DNA of 64,000 nucleotides from Aspidiotus rigidus (Eukaryota > Arthropoda > Insecta > Hemiptera > Diaspididae), in assembly GCA_035079385.1 (NCBI GenBank), contig JAVHKY010000084.1:358100-422099 (forward strand), read 5' to 3'. The position numbers and the translations under genes were made by a program. The notes beneath the pieces were generated by a model, which was not told the DNA's origin, did no database searches, and saw only the letters and a program-made list of their open reading frames with translations. Within the stretch, counting starts at the first letter, position 1. Every line of letters starts with the position of its first letter. Shown here piece after piece: positions 22,263 to 35,400 of this stretch.

Positions 22263-23245
22263 TCATATTATATCCTTTTGTACAAGTGTGAAAAAGAGAA
22301 GAGGATTTTTTTGCAAAATTATGCCCTGTCTCGAGGCAGTGTGCGGCGAAAACGGATTTAGTTGAGTCTGTTTTAGTGTAGGCTGCCTTATGTTCTTGGA
22401 GGCGCAGGCGGAGTTTCTGCCAGTTTGACCAAGATATTCCGCATCACAATCCCCGCACTCCAGCTTATAAATCCCGGATTTTTGAGTGGGACGAACAGGG
22501 TCTTTAAGACGAATAAGATTTGCGGTTGTGGTGAGGGGGTAGAACCCTGTCCTGTAACCGTATCTTCTCAGAAGAGAGGATAATTTCTCAGAGGAAGCTG
22601 CTTCAGGAGTCAGAAGGAGGTGGACTAGACGATGTATGGCAGAATTTATTGCCGCTAATTTGTGCGCCACGGGGTGGTAAGAAGATGCGTGGATAGATAC
22701 CCCAATAAAGGTTGGTTTTCTGTAGACTGCGAATTCGGTCTGAAGAATGTTGAGAGACTCAGTGAGTGTGATTGAAAGGTCGAGGTAGTTGATACTGTTG
22801 CCTCCTATATACTTCCACCGTGAAAGAGATTGCAGGATGGATCCAAGAATGAGTGAAGATCCGCCAACGAGCCATGCCAAACGCAGAGGACATCATCGAC
22901 GTATCTGGACCAAAACCGGATAGCACGTGGTGCGGAATCAGTGTCCAGGATATCAGCTTCGAGACGACTCATGAAAACATCTGCGGCGAGCATGGAGAGG
23001 GGTCCTCCCATAGGGAGGCCATCAGGAAATTTAAAAGTCTTTCCTCTAAAAACACAGATGTTGTTTTCTAAGCAAGCAGTAAAAAGATATTTGAATTCTT
23101 TGATTATATCAGGGTGTATGTGTTTATCGACTAAGAGTTCTACCATGATCTCGATAGTACGTTCGACCGGAGTTTTAGTAAATATACTTGTTACATCAAA
23201 GGAGGCGAGGCGTTTGGCATGGCTCGTTGGCGGATCGTCACTCAT
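22263..23245 (-). pseudogene. Penelope-like reverse transcriptase with GIY-YIG endonuclease (5'-truncated)
   Basis: The minus strand from 23245 reads LASFDVTSIFTKTPVERTIE, then PDGLPMGGPLSMLAADVFMS and the catalytic FWSRYVDDVLCVWHG: RT motifs in the Penelope style. A frame change near 22850 leads to NYLDLSITLTESLN and a C-terminal SGIYKLECGDCDAEYLGQTGR, a GIY-YIG nuclease start followed by a family-like cysteine pattern. The N-terminal half is missing. RT copies the RNA and the GIY-YIG domain nicks the target. Frameshift and truncation make it non-functional. Confidence 0.9.
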
Positions 23246-23612
23246 TCTTGGATACGCTTAACACCTACCATCCTGCAATCTCTTTCACGGTGGAAGTAGG
23301 AGGCAACAGTATCAACTACCTCGAGCTTTCAATCACACTCAATCCGTTTTCGCCGCACACTGCCTCGAGACAGGGCATAATTTTGCAAAAAAATCCTCTT
23401 CTCTTTTTCACACTTGTACAAAAGGATATAATATGAATCGTCTAGAAGAAGTAGAGATTATCGCCGCTGTTACAGCCGGGCATAACGTGCTGAATGATTT
23501 AGAAGGTACTTACGTCAACCCGTTCATACAATTTTTCTACAAAGTATCGACATCCACCACCGGTTAATTCTTGATGCGCCCACTCCGGCTACCGCGTCGC
23601 TTCAGTTCCTTT

Positions 23613-23649
23613 CTGATGATGATCGTCCGCGCACGATCGAAACCGGTCG
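23613..23649 (+). ncRNA. Hammerhead-ribozyme-like core in Penelope arm (plus copy)
   Basis: Inverted partner of 22050-22086 with the same CTGATGA, stem II and GAAACCGGTC parts. The two copies lie in the two 596-bp arms and face away from one common centre. Confidence 0.6.
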
Positions 23650-23999
23650 ACTCCTTTACAAACTCGCTACAGCTCGCTTTTCTGCTTTTTCAGACTTATA
23701 CAGGCCTCACCTGGTATTCGTTTTTAACCCGTTTTTTTGACCTTTTGTTTTGACCACTCCTTTATAATTATTCTTTTTTAAAAAATTTATACTTTTATTT
23801 TCACCTTTGGTTTCTTTTTTTGAAAAATTTTCTAATTGTGCCCGTCGGTTGTTCTTTGCCAATAAACATTTGTTTCAGTACTGTGTTGCTGTAGCTCTTT
23901 GTGTAAATTTACCTGCTTGTACCTCTCCACAACTATATACGATGGCTCGTACCCACGAGGAGAATATTCTATTCAAGTTTATTCAATACTGATTTTTGC

Positions 24000-25840
24000 G
24001 TAAAATTTTTGAGCTTCCTACAGATGTGTGTTTGTGATGGGCTGGTAAGATGATATGATCGTGAATAAAACACTAAGTTTGGATCGACACGTTAAAATTA
24101 CTTTATTGACATGAGGTTGAACAAGAACATTTGATCGTGAAGCTCGGGGATAGAATGATTCTAGTTAAAAAAGTACTTACGAGGAAACTGCGCTTAGGTT
24201 GTTAAAACAAAGAATATTTTACCGTTACGTTAAGACAAAGATAGATAGGGGTTAGCTGATTCATATCCTAAATATTTTAACAATGAGAGTTTTACTATTC
24301 TACCGTTATTTTGTTGCTAAGAGGATGCGGGCTATATGAATCATCAAACTACATATTTTCTACAATGTAAAATATTCGCGAATTCTTTTCTGTACATGTA
24401 TGTGACGTCGAACGGTGTCGGCGTCACAGTGTTAAATTTTGTTTTTTCTTATTGGAAGAAGTCTTACTGTATATCGACGGCCTATAGAGAGAATGCCGTA
24501 CCGTAACACCTTTTTTTTTTTTCTTTTTTTTTTTCGAAAGTGATATTTTAGTGCCATATGGCGATAGAGAAGATTTTTTGAACAAAAAGTATTTTTTACC
24601 ATTTGGGGTCACAATTGGAGCTATAGCAGTTTTTTAATAGAAGTCGATATATCGAATAATTTGTGAAAGGCCTGCAAAGGCGAATAGAGACCTTCTCTGT
24701 CAATGAACAATTCGTCCTTTCCTTAGATCAATGATTTTTATTTTATCTCTATAAAAATATTTGTGAGGCGTCAATTTAAGCACTCATAGAAATTTTTATT
24801 GGACATACTCGTAGTACTGATTCCGAAAATTTTAGTACTCACAACTATTTTTATCGGAATGGGTAGTTTGTTTTGAATAACATTATACTAATTTTCGCAT
24901 TGTAGTAATAGTAAGTTGAGAGATTATTAATATTGACTAAAAATATAGTGATGAGAAGTAAAAATTATTGTAATTATTCACCCCATTCAAATAAGAGACT
25001 GGTTACTGTCAATGAAAGTAGTGAGAGATACAAAAAATTATTGTTCCTTACCAATTATAATGTCATTCATTGCTAAGATTTAGGGGAATGATTAGTTCTT
25101 GCAGGAAAGAGTACTGAATGTTAATATTAGAATAACAATTGACTAAAAATGTATTGCGCAGTACTACAATAGGTATAAGTTTACTCAATACTGTACCTAG
25201 AAAGTAGAAACTAATAATGTTCGACAGTAAGCATTCATATACAAAATTTAGTAATACTTACTCAATATTCTGTGTGACAACGTTTACAAAAATTTGACCA
25301 CTGGTTACCATGTTTTAAATAATGAATACGAGTACTTGGTCAGTGTAGATGAGAATCTTGACAAATCTTGATGACGAAAGATTGGTAGGTATATGACATG
25401 CATAACCAGCAGTGACAGTTTAGTACTGGGAAACCAAATTTTAGGAACCATTGCTAAATAAAAATTATGGTAGGTACTCATTACCAAAGTTGGAGTAATA
25501 ATTCCTAAGGTAAGAGTTATTTGTTGCTCTTGTACTCGTATAAGGAGTATGTACTGCAGTTGGGAGTACTCATTAATTCCTATGAATCGTACTGTTCTGT
25601 TTTCTCGTTGAGATCGAATTCCAGTTACTTCGACTGATCCAGTGATCCTTCAATCTAGTGTGGTGATTCACAACGAGGAGGTGTGTTTGTGTTGTACCCT
25701 GGTGCGCGGGTTCGATTATAACTTAATATTTTATGTATATTGTCGCGGGTTCTATATCGTACTGTCGAGCTGTGTATGCTTTTGGGCTGAGGGTCAGTCT
25801 GAAATCTGTGTAACGACGTGACGTGAGGCCTAAAGTGATT
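24000..25840. other. No gene recognised; diverged repeat segments
   Basis: AT-rich. A poly-T/A low-complexity stretch at about 24510-24535. The segment near 24712-24780 (AATATTTGTGAGGCGTCAATTT) recurs in the same orientation near 27945-28005, implying two copies of an unclassified repeat. From 24790 to 25600 many TACTC/GAGTA words occur without a clear unit. Confidence 0.45.
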
Positions 25841-26035
25841 CCATGTTTTTCCATGAAGTGGAGAAATTACTTAAACTTTTTTTCCGCCATCATGACGTTC
25901 ATGTTCCGTTCAATTCGTGTGGTTGCTGGACTATAGGCTTTTCTGCTGAATCCGTGAAATTGGGCAACAATTTTGCCAAATACGTGCACTCATACTTCTC
26001 TTCTTTTACTCAAAAAAAAAAAAAATCATCCTTGA

Positions 26036-26498
26036 AAAACATTGACCTCTTGAACTCCCGTCCGCTGTGCTATCGAAATCACCCAGATCAGTCTGAATCA
26101 TCACGCCAGGCCATTTTCTTGTTGAAGACAACCTATTGAATCCGGCTGGTTCCGACGATCCAAGTATCGCCCTCGACAAACGTCTTGCTCGAGTCAAAGA
26201 AATTGTAAAATCATTCTGGTCTACCTGGTCAAAATCGTATCTAAACAGTTTACAACGTCGGTACAAATGGCAAAGTCTTGAACCTAACTTACGGGTCGAT
26301 GATGTTGTGTTGATAAAAGAGGACAATTTACCCGTGTTGGAATGGTCCATGGGAGGAATCGTTGAAACGTTTATGGACTCCGAAAACCTTGTACGAAATT
26401 GTAGAGCAAAAACATCCCGCGGTGAAATTGTTCGAAACGTCTCTCGTATTGTAAAGTTATTCACCCCTGAAGATACTTATCCTCAGCCGGGAGAGTAA
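26036..26498 (+). pseudogene. BEL/Pao integrase C-terminus
   Basis: The plus strand reads LNSRPLCYRNHPDQSE, then after a frame change TPGHFLVEDNLLNPAGSDDP, WSTWSKSYLNSLQRRYKW, LRVDDVVLIKEDNLPVLEW and a final NCRAKTSRGEIVRNVSRIVKL. This is the 3' end of BEL/Pao integrase with its DUF5641-type tail. Only about 150 codons remain and everything upstream is missing; a poly-A run at about 26015 marks the left limit. It ends at a TAA just before a putative LTR. Confidence 0.88.
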
Positions 26499-26727
26499 TG
26501 TTAGCAGAAAATGTACACATTCTAACTTGTCTTATCTTGAGCAGTATTATCTCGCTATCGCATCGCATATCGTCGGTTCGACGTACCGTATCTTTTCTTT
26601 TCAGTCAGTTATCAAGTGTGTTTGCTAAAAGTATCTTGTATCTGTTCATCGTTTGTCTGTAAATCGTATATAAAAAATAATCGAATTGAGCATAATAAAT
26701 CGCTCTCAATATTCATGAAGTGAAACA
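26499..26727 (+). repeat. Putative 3' LTR of the BEL/Pao fragment
   Basis: Directly after a purine-rich CCGGGAGAGTAA the sequence starts TGTTAGCAG. A CA end near AGTGAAACA gives about 229 bp. It contains a CATAATAAATCG poly(A)-like word. No partner LTR is in the window, so the right end is a guess. Confidence 0.45.
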
Positions 26728-27044
26728 AAATAAGAAGGTGAGAAATTTATTGCATTAAAATAAGACGTTATTTCTTTTTGATCTCCGACATAAATTCTTC
26801 CACGTCAACGTACATTTCAAGTCCTTGATATTTCCAGTATACAAAATAATTTGAAGTTTTGAGCATGAAGAAAATAATTTAAATTATTAACAGTAACTCC
26901 AATGAAGAAAATTACGACTGTTGAAGCCCTTATGTAGCCACGAAAAGAACCCCTCCACTACACTGCGTCAAGCTTACTTGTAAGTACTTCTCGAGCTTTC
27001 GCCTATAATAATTGCTCAAGCTCAACGCTACTTTTAACTATCAT

Positions 27045-27200
27045 AACATTAATGTTATAGCACTTTGGTAATGAGTCCTATACTTCTTGGTGAACGTGCA
27101 TAATACCTAAAACTATATGATGCACGTTCACCAAGAAGTATAGGACTCATTACCAAAGTGCTGTAGGACACGTTCACCAAAAAGTATGGGACTCATTACC
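27045..27200. repeat. Inverted and direct repeat of a ~45-bp word
   Basis: CACTTTGGTAATGAGTCC...TTCTTGGTGAACGTGC at about 27060-27108 is inverted at 27121-27165 and repeated again, more diverged, at 27172-27205. Forms a perfect-looking hairpin with a short loop. Confidence 0.75.
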
Positions 27201-27458
27201 AAAATGTTGCGGAAATATATGTTCCCGCGTGTCGAAATAACAGAAGAGAGATGTAGAGCGAAGACGAATGTATTACATGAATTAATTGTCAGTACAGCGT
27301 GCGTTAAGGTACCCTCTACGGACCGTGCTCGCGCACTCGGGATGATCGTGGAAAGAGGGAGGATTGACGAGAAGAAAGTGATAGTGAAATGATGCACGTA
27401 GGAAAGACCAGTTTAGGAGGCAAGGAAATGTCGCGAGCGTGGTCCGCGAGAGAGATAG

Positions 27459-27585
<127 letters not shown>

Positions 27586-27649
27586 ACCGCAATGTGTAGT
27601 ATTGATACTCGCTCATTGTATAGGACTGGCTACTACCTATAATTATAAA

Positions 27650-28370
27650 ATAGACGCTTTCTTGCTAAACGGAAGAGTTTTCATTGCTGAGTTTCTACTG
27701 GTATTCAATAATAACTTACAAAGTAATGTCACCTAAAATAGATATTTATCTCTCCTCATTTTTCTTGGACTCAATACCAATTGAACACGCTGCTGATTAT
27801 CAATGTACATGGTATACATTAGTCACATTTTTTGTTAACGATTACTAAAAACAGCTACTGTCATCAGTTTACTCAAGTATTTTAGGAACGAGTACTCAAA
27901 TATTTCTATGAGTGAGTCTATTACTTTTATTTGTTGTGAAATTCTCTCCTTAAATCAATGGTTTTTCATCTTATTTCCACAAAAATATAAGTGAGGCGTC
28001 AATTTACATTCAGGATTTTCATTTGATGAGAAATTATTTTTTTTGCGGACATTTAATATTTCTGCGGTTTATTATTTTTTAAATCGCGTGATTTTTTACA
28101 TTTGATGTGAATTTATTACATTTATGTGAAAAGTATACATTCTATTGATGATAAAGTATATTATTTTAACGGACATTGTTATTTTCCTTCGCGGGCGATT
28201 AAACCACACCCTTTTTTGTTTAAGAGATAGAAAAAAAAAAAAAAAACAATCTTTCAGAGTATGGAATCTATAAAAATATTCAACAAAAAAATCATTTTTC
28301 GTGCTGCATTTTCTCTTAAAAATGCAAAATACGTACGAGTAGTACCATTCTGTCCCGAAGAAATAGTATA
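27650..28370. other. No gene recognised
   Basis: AT-rich. Includes a copy of the unclassified repeat seen at 24712-24780 (near 27945-28005) and a poly-A tract near 28231. Confidence 0.5.
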
Positions 28371-28373
28371 AAT

Positions 28374-28800
28374 CATAAATACAAGCGGGTAAAAAGTAAG
28401 TTTAAACAAAAGGAAATGTTTCCCGTCACTCGCGTTTCACTCTTGACAGAAACGCAAAAAGTTAAAACGCTACTTAACCCACGAATTCAATACGCGACCT
28501 TTGTTTCACTAGTGAGTACAACTCGATTCCTGTCAGGTCTGCCAGACTGATTGATTCTTAAAGCGTACGTCTTATACTACAATCTGACACAAATTTCAGC
28601 CATAGATCTTTCCAATTAAAAATACAACAATTTTTGGCCATGTGAGGCCAACGCCATTTTTGTCTCCAGCCACTCAGCGCTGCAAGACTTCAAAGACGTC
28701 ATTTCTCATACTAAATACTCAAAAAATAAGTGTCCGGTAATTTTAGATCCCTCCAATTAAAAACTTGCAGTGAACTCCCAGTCTATATGCATTATTCAAT
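28374..28800 (-). repeat. Interspersed repeat, copy B (inverse of 19060-19680)
   Basis: Matches the earlier copy on the opposite strand over most of its length, including GTCTGCCAGACTGATTGATT and CACTCAGCGCTGCAAGAC. The pair lies about 9 kb apart in inverted orientation. Confidence 0.75.
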
Positions 28801-29139
28801 GAAGAGATCTTGCGCACAGCGAACAAAAGAAATTTGATTTTTACATGAATACATAAATATTGGACTACGTACAATTTTTCAGTGAGATTTCAACTTTTAT
28901 TGGTTAAAAATAGTAGATAGGTACATAAAACGAAGTTCATGTTCTGTACAAAAGACGAAGCACATCGTCAAAATGAATTTCTGGAACCATGTGATGGTCA
29001 GGAATACTGTACAATTTTTTTTTTTTTTTTGAAAAATAATTAGAATTTCTTTATGAAAGACAATAAGAGAAAAAGATACAAGGAACTGGGGAGGCCAAAA
29101 ACGTTGTTTCGCCATACAGACCTTTCATGTTGCGGCCAT

Positions 29140-29478
29140 TCAACCGTCATTTTGTTCCTCAACGTTCATTTCAAACGTCTTAGCACGCTTTTTCTTCCTT
29201 TTCTTTGGCTTGACTTCCTCGTGTGAATTATTTTCTTCGGTGACTGCACTTGAATTTGATGAAAGATACTTGGTTGCCGCCCGTTTCAGTTTCTTCTTCT
29301 TATTGACACTTAGTTTGGTTGTTGTTATTTCATTATCACAAGTCGTATTTGCTTTTGCAGCTACACTATACGTCCCTGTCTTGAAATCGTCGTACTTTTT
29401 GAGTAACGTATCAAACAATTCGTTAACTTGCTCATCAGTTACGTCCGCTTGGTTAGGAAACGAGTGACGAATAAAATT
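29140..29478 (-). CDS. Exon 3 of the lysine-rich protein gene
   Basis: 339 bp, 112 codons plus TGA. The minus-strand acceptor TTTATTTCAG precedes AATTTTATTCG. The exon is strongly coding-like, with an even acidic/basic pattern and a C-terminal KKRKKKRAKTFEMNVEEQ. Confidence 0.78.
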   Translation of the reverse strand, partial: NFIRHSFPNQADVTDEQVNELFDTLLKKYDDFKTGTYSVAAKANTTCDNEITTTKLSVNKKKKLKRAATKYLSSNSSAVTEENNSHEEVKPKKRKKKRAKTFEMNVEEQNDG

Positions 29479-32400
29479 CTGAAATAAATAGAGCAAAAAT
29501 GTTGTCGATTCACGGTGAAGATTAAAAAATAAACTAAACAAGTTGGATTTTTTATCACCATAATTTCTTTGAAAAATAACACTACTGAACAGCTATCGAG
29601 TCATCGGCTCGCGTCTTCAGGCGATTCTGATTGTATTTTCAATACTGAATTCAAATCCGCCTTCCGTTTTTTGCTATCACATCATGTTTTTGAGTAATAA
29701 AAATATGGAAAATCGCCATATTGTGAGAACATTACATAGGTAATATTGAAAACACATCATAATTAGGTAGATGAACTCGGACTTGGAAATCTGGCTTGAA
29801 TATTCCTTTATCATAATATATCGAAAGTTGAGGGAGACTCGGTTTTCTTCAAATAGGCCTAAATAATTTTCGATCTTCCGAATATCGTGTTTCGATACTG
29901 TTATCATAACCATGGTCTTATAGAAAATTACAAATTATTTATTTGAAGGATAAGTATTGAATATTTCTAAACTTTTGATTTGTGATGAAGGAAGATGCAA
30001 GCTAGATTTTCATGTACGAGTTCACCGAATCATCATTTATTTTCAACATGATATTATGATGTTCTGAAAATATGACGTTTTTTCATATTTTACGAGATTA
30101 GTAAAAACGTAACGCTATAACGAAAAACGGAAAAAGGATTTGAATTCTGCGTTGAAAATACGTACTTCTAGAATCAACTGAAAACGTGTCGTAACCTTTG
30201 AGAATTGTCAACACTCAAAGGAAAATAAGAGCCATACTTTCCAAAGTTCCATCCAAAAACTACGTACTACTCTCACCCGATAGTATACAAGGTCCGCCAA
30301 AAAGATGTTAACAGATAAGTGAAGATTTGAACTAAATTTGTTTTAGCTCAAAACGCGAAACATCAGACGTATAGTTCAAATGTACGAAATTTCATCTTTA
30401 ATTTGCGCCAAATACACATATGAAGTTTATACGTCTTCTGTGAGCCGAGTTATGGACCAAAATGTGCCAAAAATTGACCAATTTGACAAAATTCTCAAAA
30501 ATTAAAAATCATTCAAACTTCCATATTTTACTTGATTTAAAAGTGAAATTTAATGCTGATTTCGAAAAAATACCTGGATAATACAACAAAGCTTGGAAGT
30601 GGGAAAATTTTCTACTTCTTATTTTGGAAATCTTGGCAAATTGGTCAATTTTTGGCACATTTTGGTCCATAAGTCGGCTCAGAGAAGTACGTCATCTTGT
30701 TAATGTGAACCGAAAAATTTCAATATCCATTTGGATTGTAGAGAACAGTGCTCTTTCTCTACCCTTCAATAATTTCACTAAGCACTCTTTCCAGCATAAT
30801 ATGAGCTCAGTTTGTAAGAGCTTTGCGCGCCAGATAGTTGCTCCGGAAGACCTACTGTCACTTGATCTGTTGTCGTCCAGTGCCCAAGGAGTATCCTCTC
30901 AATAAAGGGCGTGGATATCGGGCAAATCTAGTGAACTCTTGAAAAATTATATCTTCATTCTCCCTACTTGTACGTTATTGTTCACAGCATTTCTAAGAAA
31001 CATTCCGTATATGATAGTTTAGTTTCTTCTTCCTTGTACCAATATTCTGCGTTCGCGAGCCCGAATAAAATATATATTCTGTACATAACGCGACTTCTTA
31101 TTTTCTCATAACAAGTCAGATATGATCACCTCGCTTTGATTCTAAGGAAATTCTACTATACATAGTCTGTCCTTGGACCTATCGGCACACTTCCAATTTG
31201 TATTACGGGCACCATCTTACTACTACGAGTATCTATGTAAAAAAGTTGAAGTAAATTTCTTCACTCCAAGGAAAAATATCAAATCATGTACAATGTACAT
31301 GTTTTTGATCGTTTGCAAAGAAATACAAAATAAAGATACATCAATATCGATTATATCAATACAGCGATCTCAATTACATTTATACATCAATCTCCATTAT
31401 ATCGATACATTCATCTCAATTATCGATAAATCGATCTCGATTACAACGATGTATTGATCTCGATTGTATCAAAATATCGATTCTATACACGAATACTATA
31501 GTAAATTTAGCCTCCGTTACAGGCTTAACATAGACTTCACACATGTACATAAAACTTGGTATCTACCCTATTATTATAAAATTGTAAGACGACCTCTCTC
31601 AGACCACTAGAAAACATGAATAAAAACTCTAATACTCGTATCTTCATTTCTAATTAAGACACAGAGATGGTTCAACGCGTAGGTTATACAGTAATGAATT
31701 ATTAATCAGGTGTACTCTCAAACATCAAATTTCGTCTGGAGCACAACGCAAAAATTTCTTCAACCTCAAAAAAAAAAAAAAAAAAAAAAATTGAATAAAA
31801 ATTATAATATTTTCAATTAGAATTAATATAAAGGTTAGGATTTTTTTCGTGCAGATGCTGAATTATAGAATTAATATGTAGAAGTGACGAAACGCACAGA
31901 TTATTCAGTAAAGAATTCTCAATCAGGTGTATCTTTACACTTCAAATTTCGTCCACTCGGGAAGGTGCTACGACGCAATTTTTCAATTTTGACCCGACGA
32001 CGGAAAATGAATAAAAATTATTGTAATAACTTCGATTTTAATTAAGATACAGAAATGATTATACGCCCATATTACTCAGCAGAGAATTCTTCATTGGATG
32101 TACTTTCACAAGTTAAATTGGGTCTATTTGGGGAGCCTCTACAGAAGAATATCACGAAAATTTCTTCAATTCCGATAAAAAATTTACACATGAAGTTTGA
32201 AATACGAGTAGAACAACATTCTCTTTTACAATAGTTTTTGTAGTTTTTATTATTATTTTTTTTCTGATCTGTTCTACGCTGCACATTGTTACAAAGACTA
32301 CCAGCCCAGACCGTGCCTGTAATCAATGAGTACTCGACCAACAAAAAATAAAATAAAAGCAAAAGAAAGAAGAAAAGAAAAAAAAAAGTTCTTTCCTCGC

Positions 32401-35400
32401 GAGTCACGAGAGCCACGGTGTACGCATGATTCTATTTTTCCTGCATTAGTTTTCTTCTTCCTCTTCTTCTTTCTCAAGGATTATGCATTTTTATCTGATT
32501 TTTGGATATCACTGGTTTTATATTATGTCGGATAAGGATCCAACAAATCGATAATAATTTTTAAATATGAGAGAAAAGTCTTTTAATAAACCTCTTCTTC
32601 TTCTTCTTCTTCTAACACCTTGACACATGTGCCACCTCAACTGCTAATGGCCAAGAGGACGCCGTAGGTGGTCGGCGTGACCGCTAGTAATGTATAATAT
32701 ATTACAACCTAGTACCTATAAGTCTACTATGCTGTATGTTCAGCTAACTAGGAAACTCACTCGCTTCGCTCGTTTGCCTTCCTTCTTGGTCTAATATAAA
32801 TCTAGTATACTGTACATTAGGTCTAGTGTAATGAAGCCTGGAGGACGAAATTTTTCCAAGTCCCTAAAGTAGGTCATACTCATTGATGACGTCATAAAAC
32901 ATCACGTTACATCACATTATGCCGATTTCTGACTGACCCCCAACCGAAAGACATATTATACATGTCAAAAAGTACAGTATTGAACAAAATTTTTTGTGGA
33001 AGGAAAAAAAAAAGTTTTCCAAACAAAAATGAAAGATTGTTAGTAAATTTTCAACAATTCCTATGTATTTGTTATCATGCGTCTTAGACAAAAAACTGTC
33101 TTTCTTCAGACACTGAAGTTTTGTTTTGTTTTTCTATGATTATACAACATAAATGCCATACGCACCGCTATCAAGCAAGAGATTATGAAAATTTGCCGAA
33201 AATTATTTCACTTCTGTAAATCAATTTTCACAAAAAAAAAAAAAAAAAAAAGGGAACTTGGATTATTCAGAACAAGAAATTTTGGAAGAACCTTTATCGG
33301 AAATAGTATATTTCATGACAAGGTGCGAATTTTGAGTGACGAGTTTGGTCTAGTTGCGACGCGAGTCGAAGACAAGCGGAGCAAGCCGAACGAGTCACTC
33401 GAGTCGCTTCGCTCCTTGTCTTGAAAGATTTTTTTTATAACGTTTGTCGTCAACTCGTCACCCGGTCGCCGTTGCACGCAATTTCTCCTGCTGCTAACAT
33501 AGAACATTATCATCCACTATCGATATGGAGCAATGCGGCGCAGCTGGTAGTGCAACGGCTTGCAAAGTCAGGAGTGCGTGGTTTGAGCCCCGATCGTGGA
33601 GACAAAAAAAAAAAATAATAAAGAGAAAATGGCCGTCGAGAATGGAGCGGGCAGAAAAGTGTGAATTCAGGGTGGTAATGTAGCAAGCGGGCGGTAAAAT
33701 GAGAGAAGACGATAGAAAAGTAAATAGACGACCTGCAAAGTAGATGAGTTCTCAAACAACTACTTTCGCACCTAAAATCGACCAACAAAAAACGTACTTT
33801 CGTAGCAAGAGTTACAAAAATACTTTTTGACAAACGTGCTGAGAAAAAGATGGAACACGAATGTTTCTAGCCCTAATTTTGAATATCTATTAAAATTTTT
33901 GTAGCATAATATTTAGTATTCATTGAGGAACCTGTTCTATGAGCAACTTTCTCGTTGAGAAAAGTCTTCCATCCGGGATTTTTTTCATTTAGAGATACAA
34001 AAAAATTTTTGACGATTGGACGACGTGATGGAGTTTTTTAAAGATTCTACTTGGTGATCCTTGTAGGAAAGGTACTCGGGGAAAATTCTGAATCACTGCA
34101 GAAAGGTGATTTGGAAAAATTTAGCTGATGGATTGAAAATGTACAAAAAGAACGAGATATTCAAGAATTTAGGGCTCTGAACCTTCCCCACAGAGAAGTC
34201 TACGAAACATTTCTTTAAAAGAGATTAAAAGAGTATGATAGTAGAAGAGAGACAGAGAGACAGAGAGAGAAGGTGAATTTAGAAAAATCTCCCAATCGGG
34301 CTAAATCTAATATATAAAGTAGAATGTTTGTCTGTCTGTATGTATATCTGTATGTTCGTCCATAACTTTCGAACGCCTTCACCTATCGACCTGAAATTTT
34401 TTTTGAAAAATTTCGTTTTTTCTGGGTCAGGTTCTTAAATACATTTCGATGTTTTGACTCCCTGAAGGTGGAGTAGGGGGCGACAAAATTAGGAAAAACG
34501 GGCATTATCGAGTACTGAAACTGCTTTGCGCTGTACGTTAGACCTACGCGCGTTGAGTGGCGCAGTTTCGAAAATTGAATTATTGTGATAACTCGAGTAT
34601 AACTCATTTTTATGAAAAATTGAAGAGAACAAAAATTGTAGCCCCTGTAATTTCCTTTCGAATGAGCCCGGTTCCAGATTTTTAGGAGGAAATTTTGTGA
34701 CTACAGTATTCGCTGTACTTCCATACTAAGTAAGTTATTTTATTCACAGTTTTAAAAACACCTACATAAAGGATTTTACATCCGGTATCTCATACAAGAA
34801 CCAATGTCTAGACACGGTGCGCACTGCCTATGGGCTAGCGGAAATGACCCTTTTTTTTACCTGTTGTCCGTGTGTTTTCTTAGGGACTGGCAAAATGTCA
34901 ATGGATTTGTCTGTATTCTGCTGCGATACAGGCTTCACGCGTTAAGTCAGCTCTCAAGTGAATTAGTGTGTAAAAAATTTAATTTGGTGATTTTATTTTT
35001 GTGCTACTCGGAACTTTGATATTTTATAAGTACAGTCGCAGTTTTTGGTGTCTATTTTCTTATTTTTGAACTGAATAGTTGTGAATTTTGCAAAACTCTT
35101 TCCACTGTTTCATTTTTTTTAAATTCATCTGAATTCCAAGATACCTACAAAACACACATACCTACAAGATACAGATACCTATAAAACACAGGTATCTACT
35201 CAACACACAGCTAGCGGTCAGGCGCGCCGGAGGCGCGTCGCCAACCGCTAGTAGGTAATATTATAAAACCTTATAGATTCCTTAACAAAGATGATTGAGG
35301 AGTACCGGGAGCCTATTCCACTCTATAAGAAATTGGCCGACAATTTCCAAAATTTAACTGTGCTGGAAGTGAAACCACACAGAAGTACAACTTATTTCGC

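Larger units (their letters stand above)
21764..23936. mobile_element. Penelope-like element in inverted arrangement
   Basis: A minus-strand Penelope copy (RT and GIY-YIG endonuclease, about 23245-22263, with its 3' region down to 21764) is followed by an inverted 3' piece. The outer arms 21764-22359 and 23341-23936 are inverted repeats of 596 bp each. A shorter inner pair lies at about 22787-22888 and 23207-23320. Each outer arm carries a hammerhead-like core. Inverted or partial tandem copies are a known habit of Penelope-like elements. Confidence 0.88.

Noticed and set aside
25843..26010. Open frame with a Cys-rich stretch before the BEL/Pao fragment
   Set aside because: It has no family motif and runs into a poly-A tract; only the part after 26036 looks like BEL/Pao.
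33526..33605. Functional tRNA gene
   Set aside because: A and B boxes are present but the anticodon and acceptor stems do not pair and an A tail follows, so a SINE is more likely.
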